NCBI GenBank assembly: GCA_002347685.1
Contig: DDWS01000066.1
Location: 178,360-242,359, forward strand
Source: Syntrophaceae bacterium UBA2280
Lineage (GTDB): Bacteria; Desulfobacterota; Syntrophia; Syntrophales; Smithellaceae
Direction of reading: 5' to 3'
DNA: 64,000 bases
A program made the position numbers and the translations under genes. The notes beneath the pieces were generated by a model. That model did not search any database. It saw only the letters and a list, made by a program, of their open reading frames with translations, and was not told the origin of the DNA. Shown here in pieces: positions 1-8,605 of this stretch. Each line of letters begins with the position of its first letter. Positions within the stretch are counted from its first letter, which is position 1.

Positions 1-20
1 TCCATAACTGGCTTATATTT

Positions 21-1142
21 ATGAAAAAAGAGTCCCTTGGAATCATTGATGCCCAATACTTTACGTTTGCCGAACCGCCGCGCCGGCTGAAGCTGCAATC
101 GGGGCGGAGCCTCGGACCTGTCACGTTGGCGTATGAAACTTACGGTACGCTCAATGACAAGAAAACCAACGCCGTTTTGGTCTGCCACGCGCTTTCCGGA
201 GACGCGCACGCCGCGGGGCTTTCGCCCGACGACAAAACACCCGGCTGGTGGGACGGCATGATCGGCCCGGGCAAAGCGCTCGACACCCGCCAATACTTTG
301 TGATTTGCTCCAACGTGATCGGCGGCTGCAAGGGCAGCACCGGGCCATCGTCGATCGACCCCGAGACCGGGAAACCCTACGCGCTGGATTTTCCCATGAT
401 CACCATTGCCGATATGGTGGAGGCGCAAAGGAATCTGATTGATCACCTGGGCATTGAAAAGCTTTTATGCGTCATCGGCGGCTCGATGGGCGGTATGCAG
501 GCGCTGCAATGGGCGTCGGCCCACCCCGACCGCGTGCTCTCGGCTATTCCCATCGCCACGGCGCTGAAACATTCGCCGCAGCAAATCGCCTTCAACGAGG
601 TCATCCGCCAGTCGATCATGGCGGACCCCGCCTGGCGGAAAGGCTATTACTACGAGCACGGCCAGCCGGAAAACGGCCTGGCGGTCGCGCGGATGATCGG
701 ACACATCACCTTCATGAGCGACCAGTCCATGGAAAAAAAGTTTTCGCGTAAACTCAAAAAGGAAAACCTCAGCTTTCAATTTACCGACGACTTTGAAGTG
801 GAAGGGTACCTGCGTTATCGCGGCTACAATTTCGTCAAGCGCTTTGATGCCAATTCCTATTTGTATATCACAAAAGCGCTGGACTATTTCGACCTCTCCG
901 GGGACAGCTTTCTGGCAGAGATCAAAAAAACCACAGTTCGCTTTCTGGTCATTTCGTTTAAGTCCGACTGGCTGTACCCCCCCTACCAGTCCCAGGAAAT
1001 CGTCAGGCTTTTAAAGCGCAAGCACGGTTACACAACATATTCCGATCTGACCTCCACTTATGGTCATGACGCTTTTCTGATTGAAGTCGAAGACGAAACC
1101 CGTCTGATCAAGAATTTTCTCGCTCACATACCCCAAAATTAA
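21..1142 (+). CDS. metX: Homoserine O-acetyltransferase
   Basis: Alpha/beta-hydrolase-fold acyltransferase that activates homoserine with acetyl-CoA in cytoplasmic methionine synthesis. The 373-residue length is normal for MetX. The nucleophile elbow GGSMGGMQALQW lies near residue 155, and the C-terminal catalytic His is in YGHDAFL near residue 350. The early ETYG and LVCHALSG motifs are typical of the family. metW follows after 17 bp in the same direction, the classic metX-metW pair. The family also contains succinyl-transferring members, so the acyl donor is assigned by homology only. No strong Shine-Dalgarno is visible before the ATG because the window starts just upstream. Confidence 0.95.
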   Translation: MKKESLGIIDAQYFTFAEPPRRLKLQSGRSLGPVTLAYETYGTLNDKKTNAVLVCHALSGDAHAAGLSPDDKTPGWWDGMIGPGKALDTRQYFVICSNVIGGCKGSTGPSSIDPETGKPYALDFPMITIADMVEAQRNLIDHLGIEKLLCVIGGSMGGMQALQWASAHPDRVLSAIPIATALKHSPQQIAFNEVIRQSIMADPAWRKGYYYEHGQPENGLAVARMIGHITFMSDQSMEKKFSRKLKKENLSFQFTDDFEVEGYLRYRGYNFVKRFDANSYLYITKALDYFDLSGDSFLAEIKKTTVRFLVISFKSDWLYPPYQSQEIVRLLKRKHGYTTYSDLTSTYGHDAFLIEVEDETRLIKNFLAHIPQN

Positions 1143-1159
1143 CCCGAAAGAACCTGACT

Positions 1160-1741
1160 ATGAAATTGGATCATCAAATCATTGCAGACGTCATCACCGA
1201 AGAGGCTCATGTGCTCGACCTGGGCTGCGGTGAGGGTGAACTTCTCGCTTATTTACGACAACAAAAAAAGGCGCAGGTGCAGGGAATCGAACTAGACGAG
1301 GACCAGATGCACGCTTGTGTGGTAAAAGGCCTCACTGTCCTGCAAGGCGATATCGAAAGCGGTCTTGTGGATTATCCCGACGCTTGTTTTGATTACGTGA
1401 TTCTCAACCAGATCATGCAAGAAATCCGCAAAGCGGATTTTGTGTTGCAGGAATCACTGCGTGTCGGGCACAGGGTCATTGTCGGGTTTCCCAACTTCGC
1501 ACACTGGTCGGTGCGCCTGGCTTTGACTTTCTCCGGCCGGACGCCGATCAACGACGCCCTTCCTTATTACTGGTTTGAGACACCCAATGTGCGTTTCCTC
1601 TCCATCCGTGACTTTATTGATTACTGTAAAAAGAAGGATATTCGGATTGAAAAGCAATTCTTCCTGGGCAAGCAGGGCACCATTTCTTTTCTGCCAAATT
1701 TGCTGGCGCAAAACGCCATCTTCGTTATTTCAAAAAAATAA
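1160..1741 (+). CDS. metW: Methionine biosynthesis protein MetW
   Basis: Class I SAM-dependent methyltransferase-fold protein of 193 residues that accompanies MetX. The SAM-binding glycine loop VLDLGCGEGELL is near residues 20-31, and the characteristic MetW segment FPNFAHWSVR is near residue 110. MetW forms a functional pair with MetX in many proteobacteria that lack MetA. The gene lies 17 bp after metX and 15 bp before the RidA gene, so it is probably co-transcribed with both. Confidence 0.93.
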   Translation: MKLDHQIIADVITEEAHVLDLGCGEGELLAYLRQQKKAQVQGIELDEDQMHACVVKGLTVLQGDIESGLVDYPDACFDYVILNQIMQEIRKADFVLQESLRVGHRVIVGFPNFAHWSVRLALTFSGRTPINDALPYYWFETPNVRFLSIRDFIDYCKKKDIRIEKQFFLGKQGTISFLPNLLAQNAIFVISKK

Positions 1742-1756
1742 ACCGGAGTATAGTCT

Positions 1757-2134
1757 ATGGAAAAAAAGATACTGACATCGAACACGATTGGGGCTGTCGG
1801 CCCCTATTCCCTGGCTGTTGAGGCAGGCGGTTTGATTTTCATATCAGGCCAGTTGCCGGTTTTACCTGAAACGGGTGAAATCATCACCGAGGTGAAAGCC
1901 GCGTCATTCCAGGCGCTCACCAATTTGCGAACCATTTTGCAGGACAACGGCCTGACGCTTGATCATATTATCAAAACGACGATCTATTTAACGAACATGG
2001 CCGACTTTGCCGACGTCAACGAAATCTACGCCAGTTTTTTCGCGGACACGCCACCCGCGCGTTCGACCGTTGAAGTCTCGGCGCTTCCGAAAGGCTCGCC
2101 GCTGGAAATTGAAGCCATTGCCGTGAGGAAGTAA
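1757..2134 (+). CDS. ridA: RidA/YjgF family enamine/imine deaminase
   Basis: Small trimeric cytoplasmic enzyme (125 residues) that hydrolyses reactive 2-aminoacrylate and related imines made by PLP enzymes. Family motifs include the N-terminal IGAVGPYS, SGQLPV near residue 30, and the C-terminal PPARSTVEVSALPKGSPLEIEAIA with the conserved substrate-binding Arg. The start follows a GGAG Shine-Dalgarno. It sits in the metX-metW operon, which fits a protective role beside PLP-dependent sulfur amino-acid metabolism. Confidence 0.93.
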   Translation: MEKKILTSNTIGAVGPYSLAVEAGGLIFISGQLPVLPETGEIITEVKAASFQALTNLRTILQDNGLTLDHIIKTTIYLTNMADFADVNEIYASFFADTPPARSTVEVSALPKGSPLEIEAIAVRK

Positions 2135-2139
2135 ATATT

Positions 2140-2580
2140 ATGGGTAAAATTCTGTCCGTCAATATCAGCGATAAAAAAGGCGAAAAGAAACATAACATCG
2201 GCGCGGCCCGCGCAGTGATCGACCAGGGTCTGGAAAATGACGCCCACATAGGAATGGTTATCCGTCAGATCAGCCTGCTCGCGTCGGAAAGTATCGAAAA
2301 AATCCGCCGTAAGGGGCTGGATGTCAACTACGGCGATTTCGCGGAAAATCTGACGACCGAAGGCATTGAACTTTTTACCCTGCCTGTGGGTACGAAAATC
2401 ACGGTCGGCGCTGATGTGCTTCTGGAAGTCACGCAAATCGGCAAGACGTGTCTTGCGCCCTGCGCGATTTTTCATGCGGTGGGCGACTGCGTCATGCCGA
2501 AGGAAGGCATCTTTGTCCGTGTTTTGTCCGAAGGGGTCATTTCCGTGGGTGACGAAATCACCGTTGTTGAAACGGATTGA
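2140..2580 (+). CDS. MOSC domain protein
   Basis: A 146-residue stand-alone MOSC domain, the fold found at the C-terminus of molybdenum cofactor sulfurase. The visible core includes GLENDAHIG near residue 27, ENLTTEG near residue 68, and a conserved Cys in GKTCLAPC near residue 108 that could carry sulfur. Stand-alone MOSC proteins are thought to bind or transfer sulfur to metal cofactors; the exact substrate is not known. It starts 5 bp after ridA, so it belongs to the same transcription unit. Confidence 0.85.
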   Translation: MGKILSVNISDKKGEKKHNIGAARAVIDQGLENDAHIGMVIRQISLLASESIEKIRRKGLDVNYGDFAENLTTEGIELFTLPVGTKITVGADVLLEVTQIGKTCLAPCAIFHAVGDCVMPKEGIFVRVLSEGVISVGDEITVVETD

Positions 2581-2610
2581 GAGTTCTCAGCCGGTCGAAT
2601 GTACGGTGTA

Positions 2611-3924
2611 TCAGGTCAGCAAGATTATCTGAATGTCCATGACATTGGTTCCGGTTGACCCTGTGATAAGAAGTTCCCCGGTATTTTTGAAATACGTATA
2701 AGAATCATTCTGGTCAAGATAGACGTCCGGATGGAGGCCTTTGGCCTCCGCCTTCCCGATGGTATATCCATCAACTATTGCACCCGCCGCATCCGTAGGC
2801 CCGTCCGTACCGTCAGTGCCTGCGGAAAGAAGAGTTACACCCTCTACACCGGCCATCTCCAGGGCAAAAGCCAGGGCCAGTTCCGTATTTCTCCCGCCAA
2901 TACCTTTGCCCCGGACTTTGACGGTTGTCTCTCCCCCGGAGATCAGGCAAATCCTGCTGCCATCTGTCGTTCGCCCTTTGATGTCCCGGACTTTCTGCGC
3001 GAGCCATTTCGCCGCGTCCCGGGCTTCGCCCTGAATTTCAGACGACAAGATGGTCGTTTTAAAACCCGACTCGACAGCCATTCGCGCCGCAGCATCGGTG
3101 GCTATTTTGTTGCTTCCGATAATGATATTCTCTACACTCTCAAATATCCGGTCTCCCTTTTTGGGGGTATCCCCCGCAATTCCTTTCGCACCTGTTGTCA
3201 ATCTGTTCAATATCCGATCCGGCATTTTATCCGTCAAGTGATATTTACCGATCACATCGAGTGCATCACGAAAGGTGCTTTCGTCAGCCGCTGTCGGTCC
3301 GGATGCAATGACATCGATCGGATCCCCTATGACATCGGATAGGATGAGAGAGATGACTTTTGATGGATAGGCGATTTCTGCGAGCCTCCCTCCTTTGACG
3401 GCGGAAATGTGCTTTCGTACCGCATTGAGTTCTTGGATATTCGCCCCGGATTTAAGTAATAACTCCGTAACCTGTTGTTTTTCACTGAGGGTGATACCGT
3501 CACAAGGCGCAACCATCAGAGCGGAACCGCCACCGGATATCAGACACAGTGTAATCGTGTGAGGACTGCCGCTTCGAAGCATTTCCATGACCCTTCTCGT
3601 CGCAGCAAATCCAGCGCTATCAGGCACCGGATGACCCGCTTCATACATCTCGATATTGCCTTCGAGCGCTCCCGGAGCGTGTCCGTATTTGGTGATGATG
3701 ATCCCTCGTGTGATCAGTTTCCCGACAGGGCTTTCGGTAAGCGCGCTTGCCATGGCAAAGGCAGCTTTACCGAAGCTCACCAGGTAGAGCTTTTGACAGT
3801 CTTCTTTGTAATATGCGGCAGATATCGATTCGCAATGGTTTTGAACTAATATGTAAGGATCGACAGCTTCGAGCGCCTCTTTGAAAATCTGGACAGCAGT
3901 TTCGCGGGGCCGATCGTTTTCCAT
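2611..3924 (-). CDS. Glycerate 2-kinase (MOFRL family)
   Basis: 437-residue cytoplasmic kinase that phosphorylates D-glycerate to 2-phosphoglycerate. The N-terminal DUF4147 part contains GKAAFAMA and the glycine-rich LISGGGSALM (near residue 130). The MOFRL C-terminal part contains CLISGGETTV and GGRNTELALAFA. It converges on the metX operon (stop codons about 30 bp apart). The upstream region is the decayed permease fragment, so there is no clear functional neighbour. Confidence 0.9.
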   Translation of the reverse strand: MENDRPRETAVQIFKEALEAVDPYILVQNHCESISAAYYKEDCQKLYLVSFGKAAFAMASALTESPVGKLITRGIIITKYGHAPGALEGNIEMYEAGHPVPDSAGFAATRRVMEMLRSGSPHTITLCLISGGGSALMVAPCDGITLSEKQQVTELLLKSGANIQELNAVRKHISAVKGGRLAEIAYPSKVISLILSDVIGDPIDVIASGPTAADESTFRDALDVIGKYHLTDKMPDRILNRLTTGAKGIAGDTPKKGDRIFESVENIIIGSNKIATDAAARMAVESGFKTTILSSEIQGEARDAAKWLAQKVRDIKGRTTDGSRICLISGGETTVKVRGKGIGGRNTELALAFALEMAGVEGVTLLSAGTDGTDGPTDAAGAIVDGYTIGKAEAKGLHPDVYLDQNDSYTYFKNTGELLITGSTGTNVMDIQIILLT

Positions 3925-3960
3925 TTTTCAGGTTTCTCCGGCAAATCCGTAATTCAGAGA

Positions 3961-4275
3961 CTATACATCAATTGGTTTGAAGATCGGCACGATGCCCATC
4001 ACAACAAATACCATCGTTTCCGCGGCAGGTCCCCAAAGCCTTCCGGTAACGGACATGATCATGCCGAGAGCAAAGGCCGCAACGAAAGTCCCTTTGATAT
4101 TGCCGAGCCCTCCTACGAGAACCACCGCAAAGCTGATGAGCAAAACCATCGAACCCATGTACGGATGGACGGAAGTAATCGGTGCATACAAGACACCGCC
4201 AAGCGCGGCCAGGCAGCTTCCCATGATAAAGATATAGGCAAAATACTTGTCAACATTAATGCCCAGGCTAATCAT
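3961..4275 (-). pseudogene. Truncated branched-chain amino-acid ABC transporter permease (LivH/LivM-type), C-terminal part only
   Basis: The 104 residues match only the last third of a LivH-like permease: the loop SLGINVDKYFAYIF, then membrane helices with GGLGNIKGTFVAAFALG, the conserved EAA-like cytoplasmic glycine region, and a final helix. A full permease is about 290-310 residues, so roughly 190 N-terminal residues are missing. The ATG overlaps the stop codon of the broken alcohol dehydrogenase (ATGA). That junction looks like a deletion that fused two catabolic gene remnants, because no other Liv transporter subunit is nearby. Confidence 0.75.
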
Positions 4276-5368
4276 GGCATGCAGAGGACCGGCTTGATTG
4301 TTTTCCCGGTCAATGAATCCTTGATCGCCCGCTGAATATCCTTAAAATCATAAAATCGGATCAGTCGGTCGAATGGAAATTTTCCGGACCGGTGCCATTG
4401 GATCATCCGGGGGATGAAATCCTGGGGCACCGAATCGCCCGCAATAACCGCGACAGCTTTTTTCCCCTTCGGCACAAAATCGGGAATGCCATCACCTGTG
4501 AAATATGCCGTGGTTCCCGTCGGGAAGTCACATGAGCGGCCGCGCGCATCATCACCGGATGGCCGGTCGTTTCCAGCGCGTAATCCACGCCCTCCGGAAC
4601 CAATCTTCCCACGGAAGTCAATACATCTGAGCGGCGGGCGTTGACAACGGCGGTTGCGCCGAGTTCTTGGGCCAGTTTTAGACGCTTCGAAAGGATGTCC
4701 ACCGCGATGATCGGATCGGCTTTCACAATTCGGGCCGCCATAACCGCCGATAAGCCGACAGCTCCCACACCGAAAATCACCACACTTTCCTTGTGTCGAA
4801 CAGCAAGCTGGTTGACAATCGTCCCTGCACCGGCTTGAATACCGCAGCCCAGTGGAGCGGCTTCCTGCAGGGATAATCTTTTGGACACCCGCACCATATT
4901 TCGATCTGTCGCCAAAACATGCGAGGCAAACGACGACTGTCCGAAAAAGTGACCGCGAACGCCGTCAGGCGCAAGTGCGTTTGTACCGTCCGGACGCTGA
5001 AAACCGAAGTTGAGCTCATAAAACCGGCTACATCCCGACGGCCGCCGGCCCCTGCAAGATCGGCAGACACCGCACGACTGATAGGATAAAATGACATGGT
5101 CGCCGGGCCGGACAGACTTGATCTTGCCGCCAACCTCTTCCACCACACCGGCGCCCTCATGCCCCAACACCACAGGACCGTCCGCAGGTTCCCAGTGATG
5201 CGCCATGCTGATATCCGTGTGGCAAACACCGCTGGCAACGATCCGCACCAACGCTTCATCATCCCGGGGGCCTTCCATCCGGAGCGTTTCTATTTTGACG
5301 GGGCCATCCTGTTGGCGCAAGACAGCCGCGCGGATATTCCTGACTTTCAGGTTTTCGGAACGAAGCAT
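4272..5368 (-). pseudogene. Zinc-dependent alcohol dehydrogenase with a frameshift
   Basis: MDR-superfamily NAD(P)-dependent alcohol dehydrogenase, similar in layout to class III/aryl-alcohol enzymes. The catalytic zinc site is seen as GVCHTDIS and GHEGAG. The structural zinc loop has CGVCRSCRGRRPSGC, and the nucleotide fold is VVIFGVGAVGLSAV. Near 4511-4530 the reading frame is lost after AAAHVTS; the next frame continues as GTTAYFTGDGIPDFVPKGKK and runs to a normal C-terminus at 4272. A single base deletion explains both halves. The start was placed at MLRSENLKV (5368), 7 bp after the acyl-CoA synthetase stop. It could be a true pseudogene or a sequencing error. Confidence 0.8.
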
Positions 5369-5375
5369 CGCGGGA

Positions 5376-6767
5376 TCAAGCCTCTGTCCTTTCCCTGAAT
5401 CGCGCGTATTGCCGCATGCGGGCAAAGACGTGGACAGCCTGTTCGGGAAAATCATAACAGGGAAGACCGCCGGCATCTAAAAAACGCTCACAGGCTTCTT
5501 TGTCTTTACCGTCCCCCAGAAGAGAAACAAAAACCGGCTTGCGTTGGTCCGCCTTCACGATATCAAGCATGGGCTGATAGGATTCCGGGTTTGCATCGGC
5601 AAAGGAGATAAAAATAATGCCGTCTACGCCATCATCATCCAGAAGGGCTTTGATAATCTCAGATGTTGTTGCTTCGTATCCATGCGTCAGCCAGTCGGGG
5701 AAAATATCAATCGGATTTTTTGTCTTGGATGCCGTTGCGATCACCCGGGCAATCCTCGCTTGTGTGGCCTGAGCCAACCTGGCGACTTTTAAGCCCAGTT
5801 CAATGGTCGTATCGATGCTCATGATCGCCTGCGCTCCGCTGTAAGTGACATAAGCCAGCCGGTCCCCCCCGGGCAGGGGCATGTTCAAAAACCCTTTCAG
5901 CGTGCGGACAAATTCATCGATGGCATAGAGTCGAATCGCGCCGGACTGACGGACGACGCCTTCAAAGACGGCATCTTCCACGGCCATGCTTGCTGTGTGA
6001 GAGGCCGATGCTTTCGCTCCGGCTTGTGTGCGGCCGCTCTTGATGAGGAGAACAGGCTTTTTTGCCACAGCTGCTTTGAGATTTTCCAGAAAAAGGCGTC
6101 CGTCTTTGACATCTTCCAGATACATCCCGATGATTTTGGTCTGCTCGTCTTGTGCAAGATAGGAAAGGGCATCCGATTCGTTGACGTCCACCTTGTTTCC
6201 CAGACCGATGCCTTTGGAGAGGTGCAAACCGTTAAGCGAGCTCAAATAGCGCAGCAGCGCCCCGACAAAAATCCCGGATTGTGCGGCAAAACCAATCGAA
6301 CCTGGCGCAAGCATCCCGGTATTGGCAAAATAGGACGTTGTCAGTTTCGTTTTTGTGTTGACCAGGCCCAGCGTATTGGGGCCGAAACCCCTCATGCCGG
6401 AAGACTTTAAAATCGCGCGGACGTCTTCCTGATACGTTGCGCCCTCGACCCCCGTTTCAGCAAACCCTTCTGCGGAGATCACGACGCCCTTCACACCTTT
6501 GCGCGCGCAGTCTTTCAGGGCATCCGGCACAAATCTGGGCGGGATCAGCAAAACCGCGAGATCAACGTTGAAAGGGACCTCCTGCATACTCTGATACAGA
6601 GGCAGTCCAAAGACTTCCCCGCCCTGCGGATTCACGCCCGCTATCCGGCCCTGAAAACCCACATCCTGGAGGACTTTCAGAAGCTGCGCGCCGGGCTTTT
6701 CACGGTCTCTCGACGCCCCGATCACCACGACACTTTGCGCATCCAGAACTTCCCGAATCGGCCGCAT
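5376..6767 (-). CDS. ADP-forming acyl-CoA synthetase alpha-subunit-like protein (CoA-binding, succinyl-CoA ligase-like)
   Basis: 463 residues with the domain order of the alpha subunit of ADP-forming acetyl/acyl-CoA synthetases. An N-terminal CoA-binding Rossmann domain (VVVIGASRDREKPG) is followed by two succinyl-CoA-ligase/flavodoxin-like domains. The motif ASHTASMA near residue 255 carries the His expected to be phosphorylated. The ATP-grasp beta domain is absent here and would have to be encoded elsewhere. The start at 6767 is preferred because GAGG lies 8 bases upstream; an in-frame ATG at 6785 overlaps the previous gene. It forms an operon with the enoyl-CoA hydratase and the broken alcohol dehydrogenase, suggesting acyl-CoA conversion with ATP gain. 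Confidence 0.82.
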   Translation of the reverse strand: MRPIREVLDAQSVVVIGASRDREKPGAQLLKVLQDVGFQGRIAGVNPQGGEVFGLPLYQSMQEVPFNVDLAVLLIPPRFVPDALKDCARKGVKGVVISAEGFAETGVEGATYQEDVRAILKSSGMRGFGPNTLGLVNTKTKLTTSYFANTGMLAPGSIGFAAQSGIFVGALLRYLSSLNGLHLSKGIGLGNKVDVNESDALSYLAQDEQTKIIGMYLEDVKDGRLFLENLKAAVAKKPVLLIKSGRTQAGAKASASHTASMAVEDAVFEGVVRQSGAIRLYAIDEFVRTLKGFLNMPLPGGDRLAYVTYSGAQAIMSIDTTIELGLKVARLAQATQARIARVIATASKTKNPIDIFPDWLTHGYEATTSEIIKALLDDDGVDGIIFISFADANPESYQPMLDIVKADQRKPVFVSLLGDGKDKEACERFLDAGGLPCYDFPEQAVHVFARMRQYARFRERTEA

Positions 6768-6777
6768 TCCTCTTTCC

Positions 6778-7485
6778 TCACCCATTATTCACAAGTACTC
6801 CCACCAGCTCCTTTTCAAAGACGGCCATGACTTCATCTACCTCTTTTTGGCGCATAAATCTTTTTGATGCGGCGTACATGGGAACACTAAGCCGGAAAAG
6901 ATCCCTTGCATAGGCTTTTGCCGCCTCCAGGACATCGCCATTTTCTGCAATCAGATCATCAACGATTCCTTTTTCAAAAGCTTCCCGGGGCGTATAAATA
7001 TGCGCATGCAGAAGAGCTTCCTTCCAGAAACCTGGCGGAACAGAGGAACGGCAAATCATCAATATCCAGCTGGGCAAAACCATGTTGTTGGCAATTTCAT
7101 TGATCTGAATCTTATAGGGCCCTTCAACGGCCATGAAGCGGTCGCAGGCATAAGAAAGAATGGCGCCGCCGGCAATGGAATGTCCTACATAGGCCGCAAT
7201 CGTCGGGATAGGAAACAGATAGATTCGAAGCATGATCGTGGCAAATGTTTTCTGGAATTTGAACTGCTCCGCAATGGACAGGGTCGGCAGCAGTTTCAAA
7301 TCCAGACCCGCTGAAAAAACACCCGGCCTGGCCGTAAAGATGAGAGCCTGCGCGCAGTCGGCTTGGGCCTGATCAAGACAATCGCTCAGTTCACTGAAAA
7401 ATTCCCAATTCATGACATTCATTTTTCCGTCATCGAAGCGGATCTGGGCGATACGATCTTCGATGGAATATTGCATTTTTTTCAC
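6778..7485 (-). CDS. Enoyl-CoA hydratase/isomerase family protein
   Basis: 235-residue crotonase-fold protein acting on acyl-CoA thioesters. The oxyanion-hole segments SAGLDLK (near residue 58) and GHSIAGGAILSYACDRFM (near residue 101) are visible. The position of the first catalytic Glu of hydratases (GGGCELA in the family) is GGAILSYA here. A Glu is kept at the second position (INEIANN). That pattern resembles 3,2-trans-enoyl-CoA isomerases more than hydratases, but this is inference. It starts with GTG behind an AGGAGG-like site and overlaps the next gene's alternative start. Confidence 0.82.
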   Translation of the reverse strand: MKKMQYSIEDRIAQIRFDDGKMNVMNWEFFSELSDCLDQAQADCAQALIFTARPGVFSAGLDLKLLPTLSIAEQFKFQKTFATIMLRIYLFPIPTIAAYVGHSIAGGAILSYACDRFMAVEGPYKIQINEIANNMVLPSWILMICRSSVPPGFWKEALLHAHIYTPREAFEKGIVDDLIAENGDVLEAAKAYARDLFRLSVPMYAASKRFMRQKEVDEVMAVFEKELVGVLVNNG

Positions 7486-7525
7486 GTCTCTTTTCCCTCC
7501 TGTTTCACCGTATGATATTCATGAT

Positions 7526-7690
7526 TCACCGGACGTGCCAGCTCAAGTGATTGGCCACAACCTTGATGAATACTTTTTTAATCTTCGTCATGTTTACAAT
7601 ACCTGGATTGGATTCTCACCCGTTCGCCAGCCCGTCTTGTTTAGAACCGCGCGCGACTTCTTTTGCTGTCACATATTCGGGCAGTTTCAT
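7526..7690 (-). pseudogene. Possible broken small gene
   Basis: A very good ribosome-binding site (AAGGAGAGG) precedes an ATG at 7690 that reads MKLPEYVTAKEVARG and then meets a TGA at codon 25. The same frame continues for about 29 more codons, including MTKIKKVFIKVVANHLS, before the next stop. The strong start signal with an early stop suggests either a 24-residue peptide or the head of a decayed small cytoplasmic protein. The family was not identified. The remaining gap down to the enoyl-CoA hydratase gene shows nothing else. Confidence 0.3.
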
Positions 7691-7714
7691 TTTCCTCTCC
7701 TTTTTTGCGAACGG

Positions 7715-8338
7715 TTATATCCACTTCAGAATACCTGCGAACACGATCAAAAGGAAAGCATCCACAACAAGCAAACCGCCGATCACCGCGCCCTGCACTT
7801 TCGGCTTCCAATCATAGCACAGGAAGGAAACGACAAAGAAGGGAATATACACCAAGAAAAACACCGACAGCGAACCCCACCAGGAGTAGACCCAGTGAAA
7901 GGCGGGGGTCATGGCCAGAAAGATTTCGATAAACGAAAACAAGGCCGCGTTGACTACCGCAAAAAAGATTCGATTGTTGATGCCCAATATTTTGAGTTTG
8001 GGATCTTCGGGAAGTATTTTGGAGAGCACTAGACCGGCTACGGAAAACATCAGGCTCAATTCAATACCGACACCGACAAGAATCAGAAAGGATGTGCCGG
8101 CAGGCACCGTCCAGAGGGCATGCCCGCTCGCGTATTGGATCAGTGCGTTCGCAATCTCGAAAAGCCAGTGGACGAGGTACAAAGAAATCCCGGCGGCAAT
8201 CCCCCTCCAGTTCTTCTTGCTGATTTCGTTGGTGTACACATAGATCACCAGGGCTAAAAGCGTGATGACATACCACTGAAAATGATCGCCGCTGCGTAAA
8301 ATACCGAGAGCCTGCTGGGTTAATTCCGGCTGATTCAT
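7715..8338 (-). CDS. Multi-spanning membrane protein of unknown function
   Basis: 207 residues with about six hydrophobic helices, for example YVITLLALVIYVYT, FLILVGVGIELSLMF, FFAVVNAALFSFIEIFLA and VFFLVYIPFFVVSFL. No catalytic motif was recognised. The start at 8338 was chosen because AGGAGT lies just upstream; the longer frame reaching 8464 has no such signal. It is transcribed away from the SDR gene and toward the fatty-acid-type genes, but its role cannot be assigned. Confidence 0.75.
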   Translation of the reverse strand: MNQPELTQQALGILRSGDHFQWYVITLLALVIYVYTNEISKKNWRGIAAGISLYLVHWLFEIANALIQYASGHALWTVPAGTSFLILVGVGIELSLMFSVAGLVLSKILPEDPKLKILGINNRIFFAVVNAALFSFIEIFLAMTPAFHWVYSWWGSLSVFFLVYIPFFVVSFLCYDWKPKVQGAVIGGLLVVDAFLLIVFAGILKWI

Positions 8339-8519
8339 ATGGACTCCTTTCTTGATTTTGAATCCGGTGGAACTTCCTTCCCTTTGGAAATCAATCTTCA
8401 GTACGCTGTAACCAGAATATGCAGCCCTCAATATCACAAATATTAGACAAATAAAATCATTCATTGACTTGCCTTAAAGCAGTCACACATCTTCTTTAAG
8501 GAATGACAGCAAAATTGGT

Positions 8520-8548
8520 TTGACAATGTTGCGATAGAATACTATCCA
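8520..8548 (+). promoter_or_regulatory. Candidate promoter with an overlapping inverted repeat, upstream of the SDR gene
   Basis: TTGACA at 8520-8525 is followed after 17 bp by TATCCA, a weak -10. A short inverted repeat, GATAG-AATA-CTATC (8533-8546), lies in the spacer and could be a regulator site. The assignment is tentative because the -10 is poor. Confidence 0.35.
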
Positions 8549-8605
8549 TCCGGACAACAGAACTGCGAACAGGGATATAATCCATTTTAAGGAGTGAATA
8601 AATAT

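Noticed and set aside
7526..7690. Third selenocysteine candidate: TGA at codon 25 of the small ORF starting at 7690
   Set aside because: The frame continues only 29 codons, no family with Cys at this place was recognised, and the only hairpin (CAAU-CCAGGU-AUUG) is short and too close to the TGA.
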